The notes below the pieces were generated by a model, which was not told the origin of the DNA, searched no databases, and was given only the letters and a program-made list of their open reading frames with translations. The translations under genes and the position numbers were made by a program. Positions 10,438 through 23,407 of a stretch of 64,000 nucleotides of DNA are shown piece after piece. Source of the stretch: Stromatinia cepivora (Eukaryota > Ascomycota > Leotiomycetes > Helotiales > Sclerotiniaceae); contig RCTD01000007.1 in NCBI GenBank assembly GCA_014898415.1, forward strand, positions 1,240,001 to 1,304,000, given 5' to 3'. Positions within the stretch are counted from its first letter, which is position 1. Each line of letters begins with the position of its first letter.

Positions 10438-13090
10438 GTCGAGACTTACAAAGAGATAACATTCAAACATCCATCCAATTCAGTCTTCCTCTCCACTCTC
10501 TGTAAATTCACTCAGCACTATACAAAAAACCCCTTCGATATGAAATTTTATTTGCAACTGTAACCTACGATATCAAACACCCACCCGAAGGTGGTTACAA
10601 CGCAGCGGTCGACCAACTGCGCTAAGGAGACTCGATGAGATGTCTGATGGAGGTTGGGACGTTGTTTGGATATATTTATATTGTGTTAAGCGAGGAGGAG
10701 AGTGAATGTTTTGGATGGTGGAGGTCCTACTTTAAAGATTATTCACTCACTGCTTGACTTGTTTGTATACCATTGAGCTTTAGTTTCATGGTGTTATTAT
10801 GGTTGTAATAGATAAAATTGAATATAATCATGAAAAACAACCCATTTACTTCAAGTTATCCAGAATTTGGTCCAATGTTTCTGTGCCACTGGGTTGATAA
10901 AGCAAAACTAACTGCAATATGTTCATTTTCCTTTCGCATGACTTTTACACTTTACTTCTGTTTTCTACCTTCATGTCTTGTCTTTCATCTCCATGTTTTT
11001 GTAATCAAGCTATAGGATTTGGAGGCTAATGTCACGTAAAAGGGCATTAGACATGAGATCAGCGTGACGCCAATTCTTGCGGTGAGTAGGCGCTGTGTAA
11101 GATTATTTGTCTTTGCCTAAATGAGTTTATGGCGTTCTTCGTGATCAGTGAAGGAAGAAAGGAAGAAAATGGAAATGTATTGTAACTCTTTTGCTCGGTG
11201 GAAAGGAAGCTTACAGCTAAATGATTCATATAACCATATTTTGCCTTTCACAACCCTTAGTCACGAATTAGTAGGACGTTGAGTCCATCAAATCACAAGG
11301 AAGAGGAGTTAACCTATACTGATATCTGTTAAATTCACTCCGTGTTTAGAGCTTAGCTGAGAATAGAAAGAGAGACGTTAGTCACTTAACGCCGGAAGAG
11401 TCGCAAGTACAGTGTTGCAGTTTGAATGGATAGCGAGAAGATTGACTTGCTTGTTATTTGTTTGTGCTCTATAAAATTAGCTTGTATCCTTCTCGCTGAT
11501 GATCAATTTTGCCAGAATATCATTCATTCCCTGCTCGAAAAAGGAGATAGATTAGTGGGTTGAATATTATATACCTCCCGGGCATTTACCATAGCTGAGT
11601 CCACAAGCTACCATATTTTGTTGATTTGCTATGTTTGAACTATAATCCATTGAACAACCGAGTTTGTTATTGAGAATTCGATATGGGAATTAGTTTCAAA
11701 AATTGAGGCCATACATAAGAGCGCAGTGTCCTTCCACGACCATATAAATTGTAGTACATATACGTGCCGAGGGGGTAGTTTACAATTTCTTTATGGATGA
11801 GGATGAATACCTTCCAGGTTCTGGATCATCGAGCTGAAAGGAGCATGAAAGGGACTTGCAACAGGACTTATATGTACAGAAAAGATGCGGTCGAAGTTGC
11901 CAACGAGAAACTTAGACCAGCTGAGCTGAGACGAGATACTTAGTGGCTAGATCCATGAATTTGTAAAACTCCATCCAGTATATAATTCCCCTCACTCACC
12001 TACTTGCCTTTGACATCCTATCCATGCCAACAATATCCAAAATATCCAAAAACTAAATACCAGAAGACGCAAAATTGCATTCCAAGCAAGCATAGCGGTA
12101 TTCATCCCCCCTCCCCTTTCAACCGAGCAAACAAAAAACGTAAAGCTACCTACCTACTCAATCCAACTCCTCCTATCATCCCCTCGATAAAATGGCGCAA
12201 AAAGCACTACAAAATCCATCCACATAACACCTCGCCCTGAAAATACAGTTCCCCTCCACCCCAACCCAATTACTCACAATCTTACCAAGATCCATTTACT
12301 ATACAGGACTGTCACTGTTCAAATCGCACTATTACGAGTACAACAACGTGAACTCCTCTCCTCGCCAAGCTATGCACCATGGAAAATGATGTATCGTGCA
12401 TTTGGGCTGGAGTACAAAATGAAAAGAGAGGGTTGAGGGGTTTGATATTATATGTGAACTATATGGACCATTTTAAGAAGTATGAATGGAGTTTGATGAG
12501 ACCAGTCTGTGTTAGACTGGTAGAGAGGAAAAAAATAGAGAAGTGACGATTACCGAGACAAAAGGAGGATAAGAAGAACGATATACATCTCTAAATTAAT
12601 GATATTTGTTCAAATGCTTAAATTATTTAGATACTTGTAGATTGACAGCTATAAATGACTACTCCGTTTCGACTACTAAGCACCTAGTACTTCTAATCAC
12701 TACAATGACATTTGCCACGAATTCTCTTCTCACAGACAAATGAACCAAGAATTCTAAATTCCTCCCCCAGTTCCTCCAGAGGTTCTGACATGTTGCCACA
12801 GTCTGGTTTGTCAGGACCACACTTCCATTTTGTGACTTTAAGCTGAAACATTGCAATAATTAAGATAATGGATTAGAAAAGCTGAGCATGAAAAAGTATA
12901 ACGTATTATTAAAATCAGGGATATCATTGTTATTACACATCAATCATTACTCATCCGAAAAATATAACCTTTCCATACCTATTCCGCCCGTCCAGATTTT
13001 TATAAGTCTTACAATCATCTCATCATGATTCAACAATTATGTTCCCCCTTTTCGAAGTCATTCACCATAAACCATTGATCAATCCATCGT
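10438..13090. other. 2.65-kb intergenic region, no gene recognised
   Basis: Only short unconvincing ORFs on either strand. At 10578-10634 (minus) there is a tRNA-like 5' segment followed by a CCACC-TTCG-GGTGG hairpin (see findings). The region 11.0-12.6 kb shows no conserved coding pattern. The end nearest 13,090 is the 3' flank of the transporter gene. Confidence 0.4.
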
Positions 13091-14991
13091 CTACAAGGAC
13101 TCTGGTTGCATCAATTCTTCATGCTTAGTGTGTCCCATACCACCCTCATCAGATTTATGTCCATTTTCCTTTCTGAAGATATCGCTCTCGGAAACAGGAG
13201 AGAAGACCTTGCCCCATCGTCCATGAATAAAATCATTGGCGGTAACCAAACTGCTTCTCAAGTTCTCCTTAACAAGTTGACTTGTAGGTTGACTGAAGAT
13301 AACATCGATTTCCTCCAGCGTCTTGTTCTTAGTCTCAGGCATGTATAAAACTTGATAAAACCAACCAAGTACTGCAATACCACCATAGAAACCGAGTGTG
13401 AGACCAATGTTCGACATGGCTTTTTGCATCTCAGCAAAGAAGTATGTGACAAGGAACGAACAGAGGAAGAGCATGGTATCGGAAGTTTCCATTCCGTAGG
13501 AGCGGAGATAGGTGGGGTATACCTCGGATGGAATAACCCAGGTAAGACATGCGTAGGATCCGAAGAAACCCTCGTAGATGATAAGACCGGTGATGTAAGT
13601 ACCTTGCGAGCCGGCCTTGTTGCTCAAAGGAATCAAGTATGAGCATCCGATGATGACAAGACCGATGAAGAAACCAGGAAGCATAGCAATGGCCCAGAAA
13701 CGTCTACCGAATTTCTCCATATAGAGAATAGCTGGAATGGTACCAATGAGAAGAGCTCCACCACCAACGAGGGACATGAATACAGCTTCCTTATCATTGA
13801 ATCCAACTTGTTGCATAAGTGTGGCCATGTAGTATTGGATAGCGTTGATACCAGTAAATTGTCCCAAGAAGATCATGACATTGGCGTAAACGATGGCGCG
13901 ACGAGCACGAGGAACGGTGATGAAATCAAGCCATGCAAATCTCTTGCGGGCACCTTCCATCTCACGCTCGGAATCGACTGAGTGTTTCATAACGAAGAAT
14001 TCCTTACGAGCAGTCTCATCTGTACCACGAATGCGTTTCCAAACACCCCAAGCATCGGCAGTTTTTCCTTTATGCATGAGGAAACGAGGTGATTCTGGCA
14101 TGAAAAGAATACCGACGAGCATGATGGTGGAAAAGACGAGCGATGATCCCAGCATGTATCTCCAACCACCAGATTTAACACCGACGAACATGGCTGCGAC
14201 GACGTAACCAAGAACCTCCCCAAGGGCAATCATAAATTGGTATAGAGAGACGAGATTGCCTCGATACTTGGGCGAGACACTCTCAGCGACGTAGACAGGA
14301 ACAGTTCCACCTTCCAAACCAACACCGAGACCGAGGATAACACGTCCAGCCATCATCATGGCAAAATTGACGGCACCAGCTTCTAGTGCAGCGCCGATTG
14401 TGTAGAGGAATAAAGACCATACAATAGCTTGCTTTCGTCCAACGGCTTCGTTCAAAGGACCAAGCATTAATGCGCCACCAACAGCACCTAATGGTACACC
14501 CGAACTGACCAAACTAATTTGTTTTGTATCGAGGCCAAGCGATTTAGGCATGTATAAATTTGCGCCAGAAATTAAAGATTGATCGATACCGGAAAGCAGA
14601 CCTCCCATAGAGGCAAAGGCAACTAATAACCTGGACGACATGTATTAGCTAATGTATCAACATGCTATCGACAATCAAGTACATACCAGGTGTAATGTCT
14701 GGGGTCCTTGAAGCTCAACTGAAATGCCTCGGAACGAGATTTGCCTCTAGCTGTGACCTCTGCTTCCAAATCTTGCACTTCATTATCAATCGTTTCCATA
14801 TCGCCTGCAGCAGCGATCTGTATTGCTTCCCATTCTGAAACTCGACTACCAATATGATTTGGGCGACTAGGGATGGCGCCCTTTTCGTTGCCGAAATCTG
14901 ATAAGTCTTCGCTCAGCTTAGCTGGTGTGGTATAGTGAGAGGAACTGATGTCATTAAGACCGACGGTCTCCTTCGTATGGAGATCTGACAT
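13091..14991 (-). CDS. MFS sugar-porter-family transporter
   Basis: Proton-coupled or facilitative sugar/polyol uptake across the plasma membrane, by family. Exon 1 is 14991-14687 and exon 2 is 14630-13091; the 57-bp intron splits the Trp of HYTW and the total is 614 aa. The first 100 residues are hydrophilic and cytosolic. Twelve hydrophobic spans follow. Sugar-porter signatures: GRKQAIVWSLFLY after TM2, GRVILGLGVGLEGGTVPVYVAE (TM4), PESPRFLMHKGK before the central loop, GRRFWAI, and PETKNKTLEEIDVIF after TM12. The TM7 motif GQFTGINAIQYY corresponds to the QQxxGxNxxxYY substrate motif with FTG in place of the usual QQ-SG. The substrate cannot be named. The long N-terminal extension is unusual but within the range seen in fungal polyol and maltose porters. 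Confidence 0.9.
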
Positions 14992-17113
14992 GGTTGAGAA
15001 TTTTATTATGATATGATGTGTGTCTAAAAATATTTCAAGCAGGAAAAAATCGTCCAGAGGGAACTGTCCACCCCGTGCTAAGAATGGAGACCCCTTGAAA
15101 AAGCCTCAGGGTGCGAAAAGAAAACTAAAAGTATAGAAGACGGGGGAGTGCAGAACAGATGAGGGGAATGCATGAAGATATATGATTTCAAACACTGGGG
15201 CACCGAGATAACTTTCTTTTGCTCGAGTTTCCAACCGAAGAATATTCCCTTCAAGGATTAGACTTTTATGCTTGAGAACTTACTTCTTAATTTTTCCTAT
15301 TATGGTAAGGTGGTAGAAGAATGCTATGTTGTCGTTGGGTTCTCTGCGAAAGTCTTTCGGTAGTAAAAGTCTGGAACGAATCACAAAAGCAAGCGCATAT
15401 CCGAATGAGCTACTTGGATCATAGATCTGCCCCTGGGGTCTCCGGCCTCCCACAGTACCACCAAATCTTGCAGAGATCATCCTCTCTCCATGAGAAATTT
15501 GCATAAACTTCCCCTCCCATGGAGTCTGATGGGGTCTGGAGAGTGGAGAGTGGAGAGTGGGGAGTGGGGAGTGGGGAGTGGAGTTTTCAATTTGGTGGGT
15601 TGGTAACTTGGTAGAACATCGGTAATACCTGGCAGCACAATCTATGCTTGAAGTTGTAACTGATGTTTACGCGTCTGATGGAAAATAAAGAAATTTTGGC
15701 GTCAGAGTTATAATTATGCACGCATGCGTGAATAAATCCTTGACCAGCGTCTGGCGGTTCCCTGGTAGCTTATATTTTATGAGATCTCCTTATTGGATAA
15801 ATGACGAGAAATTTCAAAAAGGGTTAAAATATGTCGTATAGCTTTTCTTTCCCCCGCGAATGTTGACTAATATCATTTATTGGTCGCTCAAATTCTCGTA
15901 CTAAATTGGGTATCCTGGTGTAAAATCCACAAAAACGCCGAAGATTGATCGCACACGGTCCTGATACGAATAGCTGGATTTGTTAAAAATCTTCTCCTGG
16001 AGAGGAAAGCTTTTTGTAAGCTCGATATGACTGGTTGTTGAGGCATTCGAGTTTGACGATATGTTTGTGTCGATCTGACAGACATCTTTGGCATGTTGAA
16101 ATCTTGAAACCTTGACAGCTTGCACCTGCTTGCGGTTTGGATTATCCACAGAATTGCGAAATATAAGCAACGCGTAGACAATCCGAGTCCTCTCTAAGTG
16201 AGTGAGTGAGTGAGCTACCGATACCGGTAGTGTACTTGTCAAAATGTCCGAGCGGGCGGATTTCGGTTGAGTCCAACAATCTAGGATGTTTACGAAGTAG
16301 ACCAACCACTTTTTTTCAGCGAAAGCTTAGTTAGTATTCATTGAACCCAAGCTTCCTTGTCCCGCTGTCGGCACATCTTCCTGACTGGCTTAAAACGAGT
16401 CATGACTTTAAACAAGGCGTTAGGTCTTTTCGGATGGCTTATCAAGCTTTCAAACTTGAATCGGGCGTTTTCACCACGGAATATAAGAAGTGTTAGTTCC
16501 ATGACAAAATGACCTCGATTGTTCTTGGTGTCTTCCATGAGTTCCATTGCTATGCATACCTCGGTACAGAGTATATGGGACAAGCTCTGGCTATTTCCGG
16601 TGTTTTTGGTCACTTCCCTCATAACCATTGATCATTGATCATTGATCATTGACCAGTAAAAGTTAATCTATCCTAGCTTCAGCCAGACATGAAAATTCCT
16701 CTACCCACAAAGAGGCCGAATCTAGGATTCTCTGGCTCCATAAAACACGAGCCACATTCGAGTCAATGTGTCTTCCCTAGACATCTCAACTTATTTTGTT
16801 GCATCTGTGATCAGTCAAAGTATTCCTAATCAAGTCAGGAGATCATTAGTTCAGCTCCACATAATGAATAACCCCTGATATCCAGTTTAAGGCAAAAGTT
16901 TGTCTCCCACGCGACAAGTCATGCCACAAGGGTGAAGTAATGCAATTGTCCCACGAACTCCAGTATCCATTCCCCAGCCTCCAGATCATTTGATTTGGAA
17001 CGAACCATCAATCGAATGCCCGCGGGGATGCTCTCGGTCCGATTACACAGCTCAAACTACAACGGCTGTATAAAAATTAGCAACGCTGATATTTGATAAC
17101 CAAAGGAATCACC
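14992..17113. other. 2.1-kb intergenic region with simple repeats
   Basis: Upstream region of the transporter and 3' flank of the next minus-strand gene. Holds a GAGTGGR repeat at 15538-15583, a GAGT run at 16198-16212 and four CATTGAT units at about 16625-16652. Overlapping minus-strand ORFs at 15.9-16.6 kb lack conserved content. Confidence 0.4.
15538..15583. repeat. 7-bp tandem repeat (GAGTGGR)
   Basis: About six tandem copies, the first half GAGTGGA and the second half GAGTGGG, in the upstream region of the transporter gene. Confidence 0.75.
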
Positions 17114-18779
17114 TCAGTCAAAGTCGCTTTCGAGGGGAGCTGGTTTACCCTGTGCTATCTTCTTCTTCCTGTCTGCGATATACTCAATGACCAAGGTAAA
17201 TCCACCCCAGACAAGTCCTGTTGCTATAAACTGAAAAGCCCAAGAAGCGACCAGATGCTTCAAGCTAGGCATTTGGAAACTTATTTCATAGAAATCCGCC
17301 AAATTGATACCAACTCTGTTCCCGTATGCTCTACCAATGAACCGTATCATGAAGGCTTCAAGCGGCGTTATAAGAATAGAAGCGGCCAATTCTCTAAATC
17401 CTTCTGCGGCAAGTATGGTTGGAAGCATGGTAAGACCAGTTTTGCGATATTTTATGTCTTTCGATCGGCCAGGATCGTTTGCGCTTCGTAACTCTGCCGA
17501 CCACGTCCCAAGACCAAAAGCTGGTTCGGCTGGTGTAGATGTAGAATCGACATCAAAGCTGATTAGTGTTGGTCGCGCATCCTCATCCTCATCAACACTC
17601 ATTGAGGCATTAGTATGGCGCCGAGATCGAGGTTCTGTTCTTTCTAAAGGAGGCAATCCTTCAAGGGCTCGTAGAGTATCTTCTTCTCCGCCGCGAACTG
17701 GACCATTCTCTTCGGCGTCATCCGGGGTGTCAAATTCCAAGATAGGAGCTTCTACCCCAAGTCCAGCAAACATACTCTCTCCTGTCGGTCGCGGTAGAGA
17801 TTTATATATGGGTCGATACAAAAGGCGCGACACAATATACTTGATCTTTCCATGGAATAAAACAGCCACAATTGGGGTCGTAGAACGAACGAAGGCCAAT
17901 GCCCATGAGAGAATCGAAATGATGTTTGCCGAAGGTGGAGGTTGCGCGTGAAGTATTGATGTCTTCGAAAATGGAATTAATGACATTAATGGAGGCAAGA
18001 TTTGGTTAGATTTGACCAAGCCAAACTGGTAAAACATGGCAAACATTCGTAAGTGCAATGTAATGTAACGAAAGCCTATGTAAAGGCTGCGGAATTATCA
18101 GTTGCCGCAGAAATCTTTTTGGACATGTAAATACTCACAGTTTATCTGCTATGTACTTGATCCATACTTCTTGCGGGGTAAGTTTCCTCTCATTTTCATC
18201 AAACATTTGATCTAGGACAACTTCCAAGAAGCAACCTACCCAGTCTGATACATGATATGCTATGACAGTGTGAAGTCCAGAGAAGCATAAGTTCGTGACA
18301 GATCTTCTAGCTCTCTCACGCTGGATCAGCGCTAGGATTCCAATATCAGAATATGATCTGTAGAGCTTCAATCTGTAAGTATAGCACTGCATCGAGTTGG
18401 TAAATCAACGCACCAAAACCCTTCGCCTGAACGCAATAACACCCCAAACACCAGCATGGAGCGTGGCACGGCCAGCTTCTAAAATTCGTAGACCTCTGAT
18501 TGTCTCTTCAATCTTTTGAGTGTTGTGTAGCTTTGCAGCTGCCCTCACAGCAGTCAAATCTTCAACAATACCCGTGACTTGCATTACTTCATTCGCTGCA
18601 CGAATATTCTCACGTTCTCTCCGTTTTGTCTCTGGATTCCTTGGATGGCCATGTTCATCATATATCTGTATATAGCCAGTATTCTCAAAAATATCTGGTG
18701 GGGTGGGCCAGATTACTTGGTCTTCATATGGTGTTCGACCCTGGGATTTGTGAGTATAAAGCTTTTGTGGGTATATCAT
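17114..18779 (-). CDS. Unrecognised multi-domain membrane protein with a carrier-like motif
   Basis: Three or more exons. Exon 1 starts at 18779 (MIYPQKLYTH). The last intron is clear: 18138-18087, GTGAGT...CTGAT...CAG, joining ADK to LLYIGF. Exon 3 (18086-17114) is long and ends KPAPLESDFD. Between exons 1 and 2 the frame is the same and only a TGA at 18407-18405 separates them. A short in-frame intron must remove it, and candidates of 54, 60 or 63 bp exist, so that junction is unresolved. The protein is about 530 aa with hydrophobic segments in exon 2 and at both ends of exon 3, and an acidic, Ser/Thr-rich loop in the middle (DTPDDAEENG, MSVDEDEDARP). ILITPLEAFMIRF resembles the P-x-[DE]-x-x-x-x-[KR] mitochondrial-carrier signature, so an outer-membrane carrier relative (Ugo1/SLC25A46 type) is possible but not shown. 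Confidence 0.7.
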
Positions 18780-19344
18780 TTTGGCGTCGAAGTTTCCATG
18801 AGTGTTTCAACTGTGAAAACACTGTGAAAATACTAATTGAATGAGAGGTAATGATACAGGACAACTGGCGCAATAAAATAAAAATTCACAAGATAGGAAA
18901 GCCTTCATCGGCAGGTTAACAAGAAAGAGTCAAAACGTACCAATGCCCAAGCTGTCAATGATTCAAGCCTGCCCATGATTGCTGGTTGTTTATGTAGTGA
19001 TTGTTGCGTCAACGCATGGTTTGCCTTCCATGAGAATTGCAAATCGCAATAATCCGTAACATACGACGGGGATCAAATAGTTTTGATGAAGAGAACCACC
19101 AGTAGGTAGCTACTATGTGTTTCAAACTCTACTTCTTCTCTTCAAACAAAGGAAGAATAACTGGAAATACACGTAGGCACGTGATATCGTACGCTAAGAT
19201 TAAGCTTATCGTTTACCCCTGTCAACATCAAAATATTTTTGAAAATATTGAGGGTAGAGGATATCAACATCATCAGCTTCAATCCCGGGATATCTAGACA
19301 TTTTATCGAGAAAAAGAGTTCGCGAGACTATCAATTCAGTTATA
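18780..19344. promoter_or_regulatory. Divergent promoter region between the membrane-protein gene and utp13
   Basis: These 565 bp separate two head-to-head start codons. No clear TATA box or repeat is visible. Promoter function is inferred from the gene arrangement. Confidence 0.4.
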
Positions 19345-22180
19345 ATGGCTACCAAAGCCCCTTACAAAACGACATTTGAACCTGAGCATACTATACAGCC
19401 AATTTATACTGGGGGAAGTGTTGCGCTTGATCAAACGGGGCGCATACTTGCTACAACTCTTGGGGAGGATGCATTATTGACGGATTTAAATACGGGGAAG
19501 GAATTAGCCCGGATAGAAGGAGTGGGTTGCTTTCCTCCCCAATTCAACCTTTGCCAATTGCTAACTCAAGCGCAAAGGATGGAGAGGTCATCTCGACATT
19601 AAGTCGTAAGTCATATTGTATTGATCCTCCTTGTTAGAGATTATTAACAAACCTACAGTTACTCCATCTGCTTCTCATCTCATCATATGTTCGAGATCGC
19701 TGTCCATGCGGATTTACTCCCTACGACCATCACTTGCCTCTGACCTTACTCTCACCTACGAACTTCTTCGAACTCTCAAGCCGCATGCTACACCAGTGGT
19801 GGTTTTAGCTGTGGATCAGACGAGCACACTACTGGCAACTGGAGCAGCAGATGGAGTGGTGAAAGTTTGGGATATTGCCGGGGGTTACGTCACACATACA
19901 TTTCGAGGTCCTAATGTACTCATCTCCGCCTTACACTTTTTCGAATTGGTCGCGAGTGGTAGGGATGAGGAATTAGGCATTTCAGCACGAAATCGAAAGA
20001 AGGAACGTCGAAAGAGTCAAGCGCATGATGAAAGCAATGAGAACGAGACCGCAAGAGGGTTCCGCCTCGCATCTGGTAGTCAAGATGGAAAAGTCCGTAT
20101 TTGGGATCTTCACAAGAGAAATTGTGCTTCAGTTTTAGATTCACATGTATCGGATGTTCGAGCTTTAGACTATTCACCAGAAGAAAATGCGCTACTGACC
20201 GGAAGTCGAGATAAGACAATAATGTGGTGGGATGCGAAGACGTGGAAGATTAGAAAAGTTATACCCGTGCTTGAAGAAGTGGAAGCTGCAGGTTTTATCA
20301 ATTCTGGAAAGTTCACATATACTGGAGGATCGAATGGAAACATCAGGGTTTGGCAAACGGAGAATGGCAGAGAAGCCACACAACCGCAGGAGAGTGGTGC
20401 GGAGGCAGATGCTATAGTAGACGCGCTCTCGTTCCCTGGTCTTCCTTTCATTTTATCAATTCAAGCGGATCATACTTTAATCCTTCACTCAACAACTCCC
20501 ATGGAAACCGCCGATTCAACCGTCACTATCTCGGCCCTACCTCAGATTCGACGAATTTCGGGTACTCATGACGAGATCATTGATTTGGGATTTCTTTTAC
20601 CTGATCAATCCCTTCTTGCTTTAGCTACCAATTCCGAGGAATTACGGATTGTTTCCCTAAATCAGGGTTCTCCAACTGACTCTACAGAGTCTACAAAATA
20701 TTTCGGTGCCGACGTTGCCCAACTAAAGGGACACGAAGATATCATCATCTGTTTGGATATTGACTGGTCAGGTCACTGGATCGCCACTGGCGCTAAAGAT
20801 AATACTGCTCGACTTTGGCGAATTGATCCCGAAAACTCCTCATATACCTGCCATACAACTTTTACCGGACATGCAGAATCTCTTGGTGCTATTGCACTTC
20901 CTCATATGCCACCACCAGAATCTTCCGCCGCCTACAAGTCTCCCTTGGATCATCCTCCCAGCTTTTTGTTGACCGGTTCTCAAGACCAAACTATTAAGCG
21001 CTGGGATATTCAAGCTCAGACAGTGGCTGGAAAAGCACCAAGAGCTTCATACACACGCAAAGCTCACGACAAAGACATCAATGCATTGGACATCAACCAC
21101 AGCTCTCAATTATTCGCATCAGCATCTCAAGATCGAACCGTCAAAATTTGGTCTGCCGATGAATTAGAAGTTCAAGGTGTATTACGTGGTCACCGTCGTG
21201 GTGTTTGGTCTGTAAAGTTCGCGCCGAAAGATACCCCAACTCTTGTAGGAGATTCCGGCCCCGCTTCAGGAAAAGGATTGATCCTTACTGGAAGTGGAGA
21301 TAAGACAGTTAAGATATGGAACCTTTCAGACTACAGCTGCCTGCGAACATTCGAAGGGCATACCAACTCTGTCCTCAAAGTGGCATGGCTGAGACTACCT
21401 GCGCCTGAAGATAGAAACAGAAAACACGTGCAAATAGCCACAGCTGGTGGAGATGGGCTCGTCAAGGTCTGGAGTGCGACAAATGGAGAAGCTGAATGCA
21501 CATTAGACAATCACGAAGATCGAGTCTGGGCCCTCGCTGTCCATCCTAAAACCAACATGATAGTATCAGGAAGCGGGGACTCAACGGTCACATTCTGGAA
21601 GGATACGACATCGGCAACGATAGCCGCAAGGGAGGCAGCCAATACTCAATTCGTGGAGCAGGAGCAAGAATTGCAAAATTTCATACATGCTGGAAGCTAT
21701 AGAGAAGCTATTGTTCTTGCACTTGCACTTAATCATCCTGCACGGTTACTCTCCCTTTTCACAACTGTTGTCACTGGTGCTCAAGAAGAAGGAAGTATAT
21801 CTGGTCTTAAAGCCGTTGATACTGTCCTTGCCTCATTATCTGATGCTCAAATCTTCAGTCTTCTTCTCAGAATACGAGATTGGAATACCAACGCCAGAAC
21901 TGCATCTGTAGCACAAAGAATATTATCCGTTCTCGTGAAAAGTTACCCCACTTCGAGATTATCGAATCTAAAAGTTAAGGGAGCTCAAGGACAGAGAAGT
22001 TTGAAGGAAGTGCTAGATGCTCTGAGGGTATATTCAGAAAGACATTACAAGAGAATGGAAGAATTGGTTGATGAGAGCTATCTTATAGAATATACTTTAC
22101 GAGAAATGGATGGTTTAGGGTTTATTGAAAATGATGGAGCCGGAGCGTTGGATATTGGTGGAGATACTATCATGGTGTAA
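19345..22180 (+). CDS. utp13: U3 snoRNP WD40 protein Utp13 (TBL3)
   Basis: A UtpB subunit of the small-subunit processome, which acts in nucleolar 18S rRNA maturation together with Utp12 (encoded at the left edge). Exons 19345-19521, 19578-19605 (only 28 bp) and 19659-22180 give 908 aa; introns are 56 and 53 bp. Two WD40 propellers are visible: repeats such as ATGAADGVVKVWD, ASGSQDGKVRIWD, TGSRDKTIMWWD, ATGAKDNTARLW, TGSQDQTIKRWD, ASASQDRTVKIW, TGSGDKTVKIWN and VSGSGDSTVTFWKD. The C-terminal Utp13 helical domain begins about residue 755 (QELQNFIHAGSYREAIVLAL) and ends YTLREMDGLGF. Length is near the family norm (about 800-950). Confidence 0.95.
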
Positions 22181-23407
22181 TTTTCATAGATTCATAGTAT
22201 CTAGCTGATTATCTCGAGAGAAGTATCGTTGCACATCATTCGCTATGCATGCACTATTTCTTAGCGTTTACCTAAATCGTTGTTCATATACTTCCTATCC
22301 ATTAGCAGACAGAGACAGCAGAGCTTCATACAAACTTTGAATGTTCCTAAAAATTTCACACACTCTAGTCACTATCCTATACTCCGTATTAGGAATCCAC
22401 ATGATTCCATATTTATCCAACAAAAATTCTTAAAAATGAAATAAAAGTCGCAATATTCCATCCCCCTTCGCATATTCAAATGATCGATATCACATCATCT
22501 TGATATCCTACCGCTAAACAACAAATCCTTTGCACAAGATATAATACGTATATGCAACGGGTCCATCCACATCATCTAATCTAGTAGAAAAATTTCCTCT
22601 CGCAGACAGCCTTTCCATATATAGTATACACCTTTTCTAATATATCATCAATCAACCAATCTCAAGTCATTCCATCCCTTCCTTGTGGTTCCTCAACACC
22701 AAATCTTGTTCCCGTCAAAATCTTAAATCTCTGCTTGAATCACTGCATGGGATTCAATATACTATTCTGTTGGGAACTTGTCAGATTTAGAGAGTAAATA
22801 TAGAAAACATATGGTTTTTGCTTTGTGTTGGTTGTGCTTTCGACTTAAGTAAGGATTAGAGCTTGAACTGGATTTTTGGGGGGAGATGTGGTACTGGAAA
22901 TGAGAATAGTGATTGATGCGGGTTTTGTTGTTTGGATCTGTATATTGCATTAGATGTGAGGGGGTTTTAATATTTGGATAGGTTTCGATATTTGAAGAGC
23001 TTTCGGTGTTCGGAGAGCTCTGAATTTTTGAAGATTTGTGGAAATTTGAAAACCTCTATAATAAGTCCCTGTGTACGATTTGATGCTCCGGGTAGGCCCA
23101 ATAGTCTGAGTCGAGTGAGTGTTCGGAGTGCTTTCGACCTCCTGGATAAATTCGAGAATCGACCCCCTTTCATTGTCTAACTGCGGTCGAGACTACCGAA
23201 CCCTGCATCAACGTATTGACGCATTTCACGTATGGAAAAAATAGTAATTTGTATTTGTATGTAAACCATCTTTCTTAATCATCTAAAATAGAGCACTGCT
23301 TCATCAACGAAATTCCAGCATAACCTGTGACGCCAAACCCCCCTCCTCGACATCTCAAGATAAACTGTACACCCCATGCCCAAAATTCAGAACCCCCACC
23401 AAATCCC
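22181..23407. other. Intergenic region, no gene recognised
   Basis: Convergent 3' flanks of utp13 and the next minus-strand gene. At 22974-23173 both strands are open for about 68 codons across an imperfect palindrome-rich stretch; no conserved content. Confidence 0.4.

Noticed and set aside
15888..16628. Three overlapping minus-strand ORFs of about 95-134 codons
   Set aside because: They occupy different frames, have no splice sites joining them and no recognisable motif; composition looks non-coding.
22967..23180. 68-codon ORFs on both strands at the same place
   Set aside because: Mutually overlapping frames arise from a palindrome-rich stretch; no promoter or conserved pattern.
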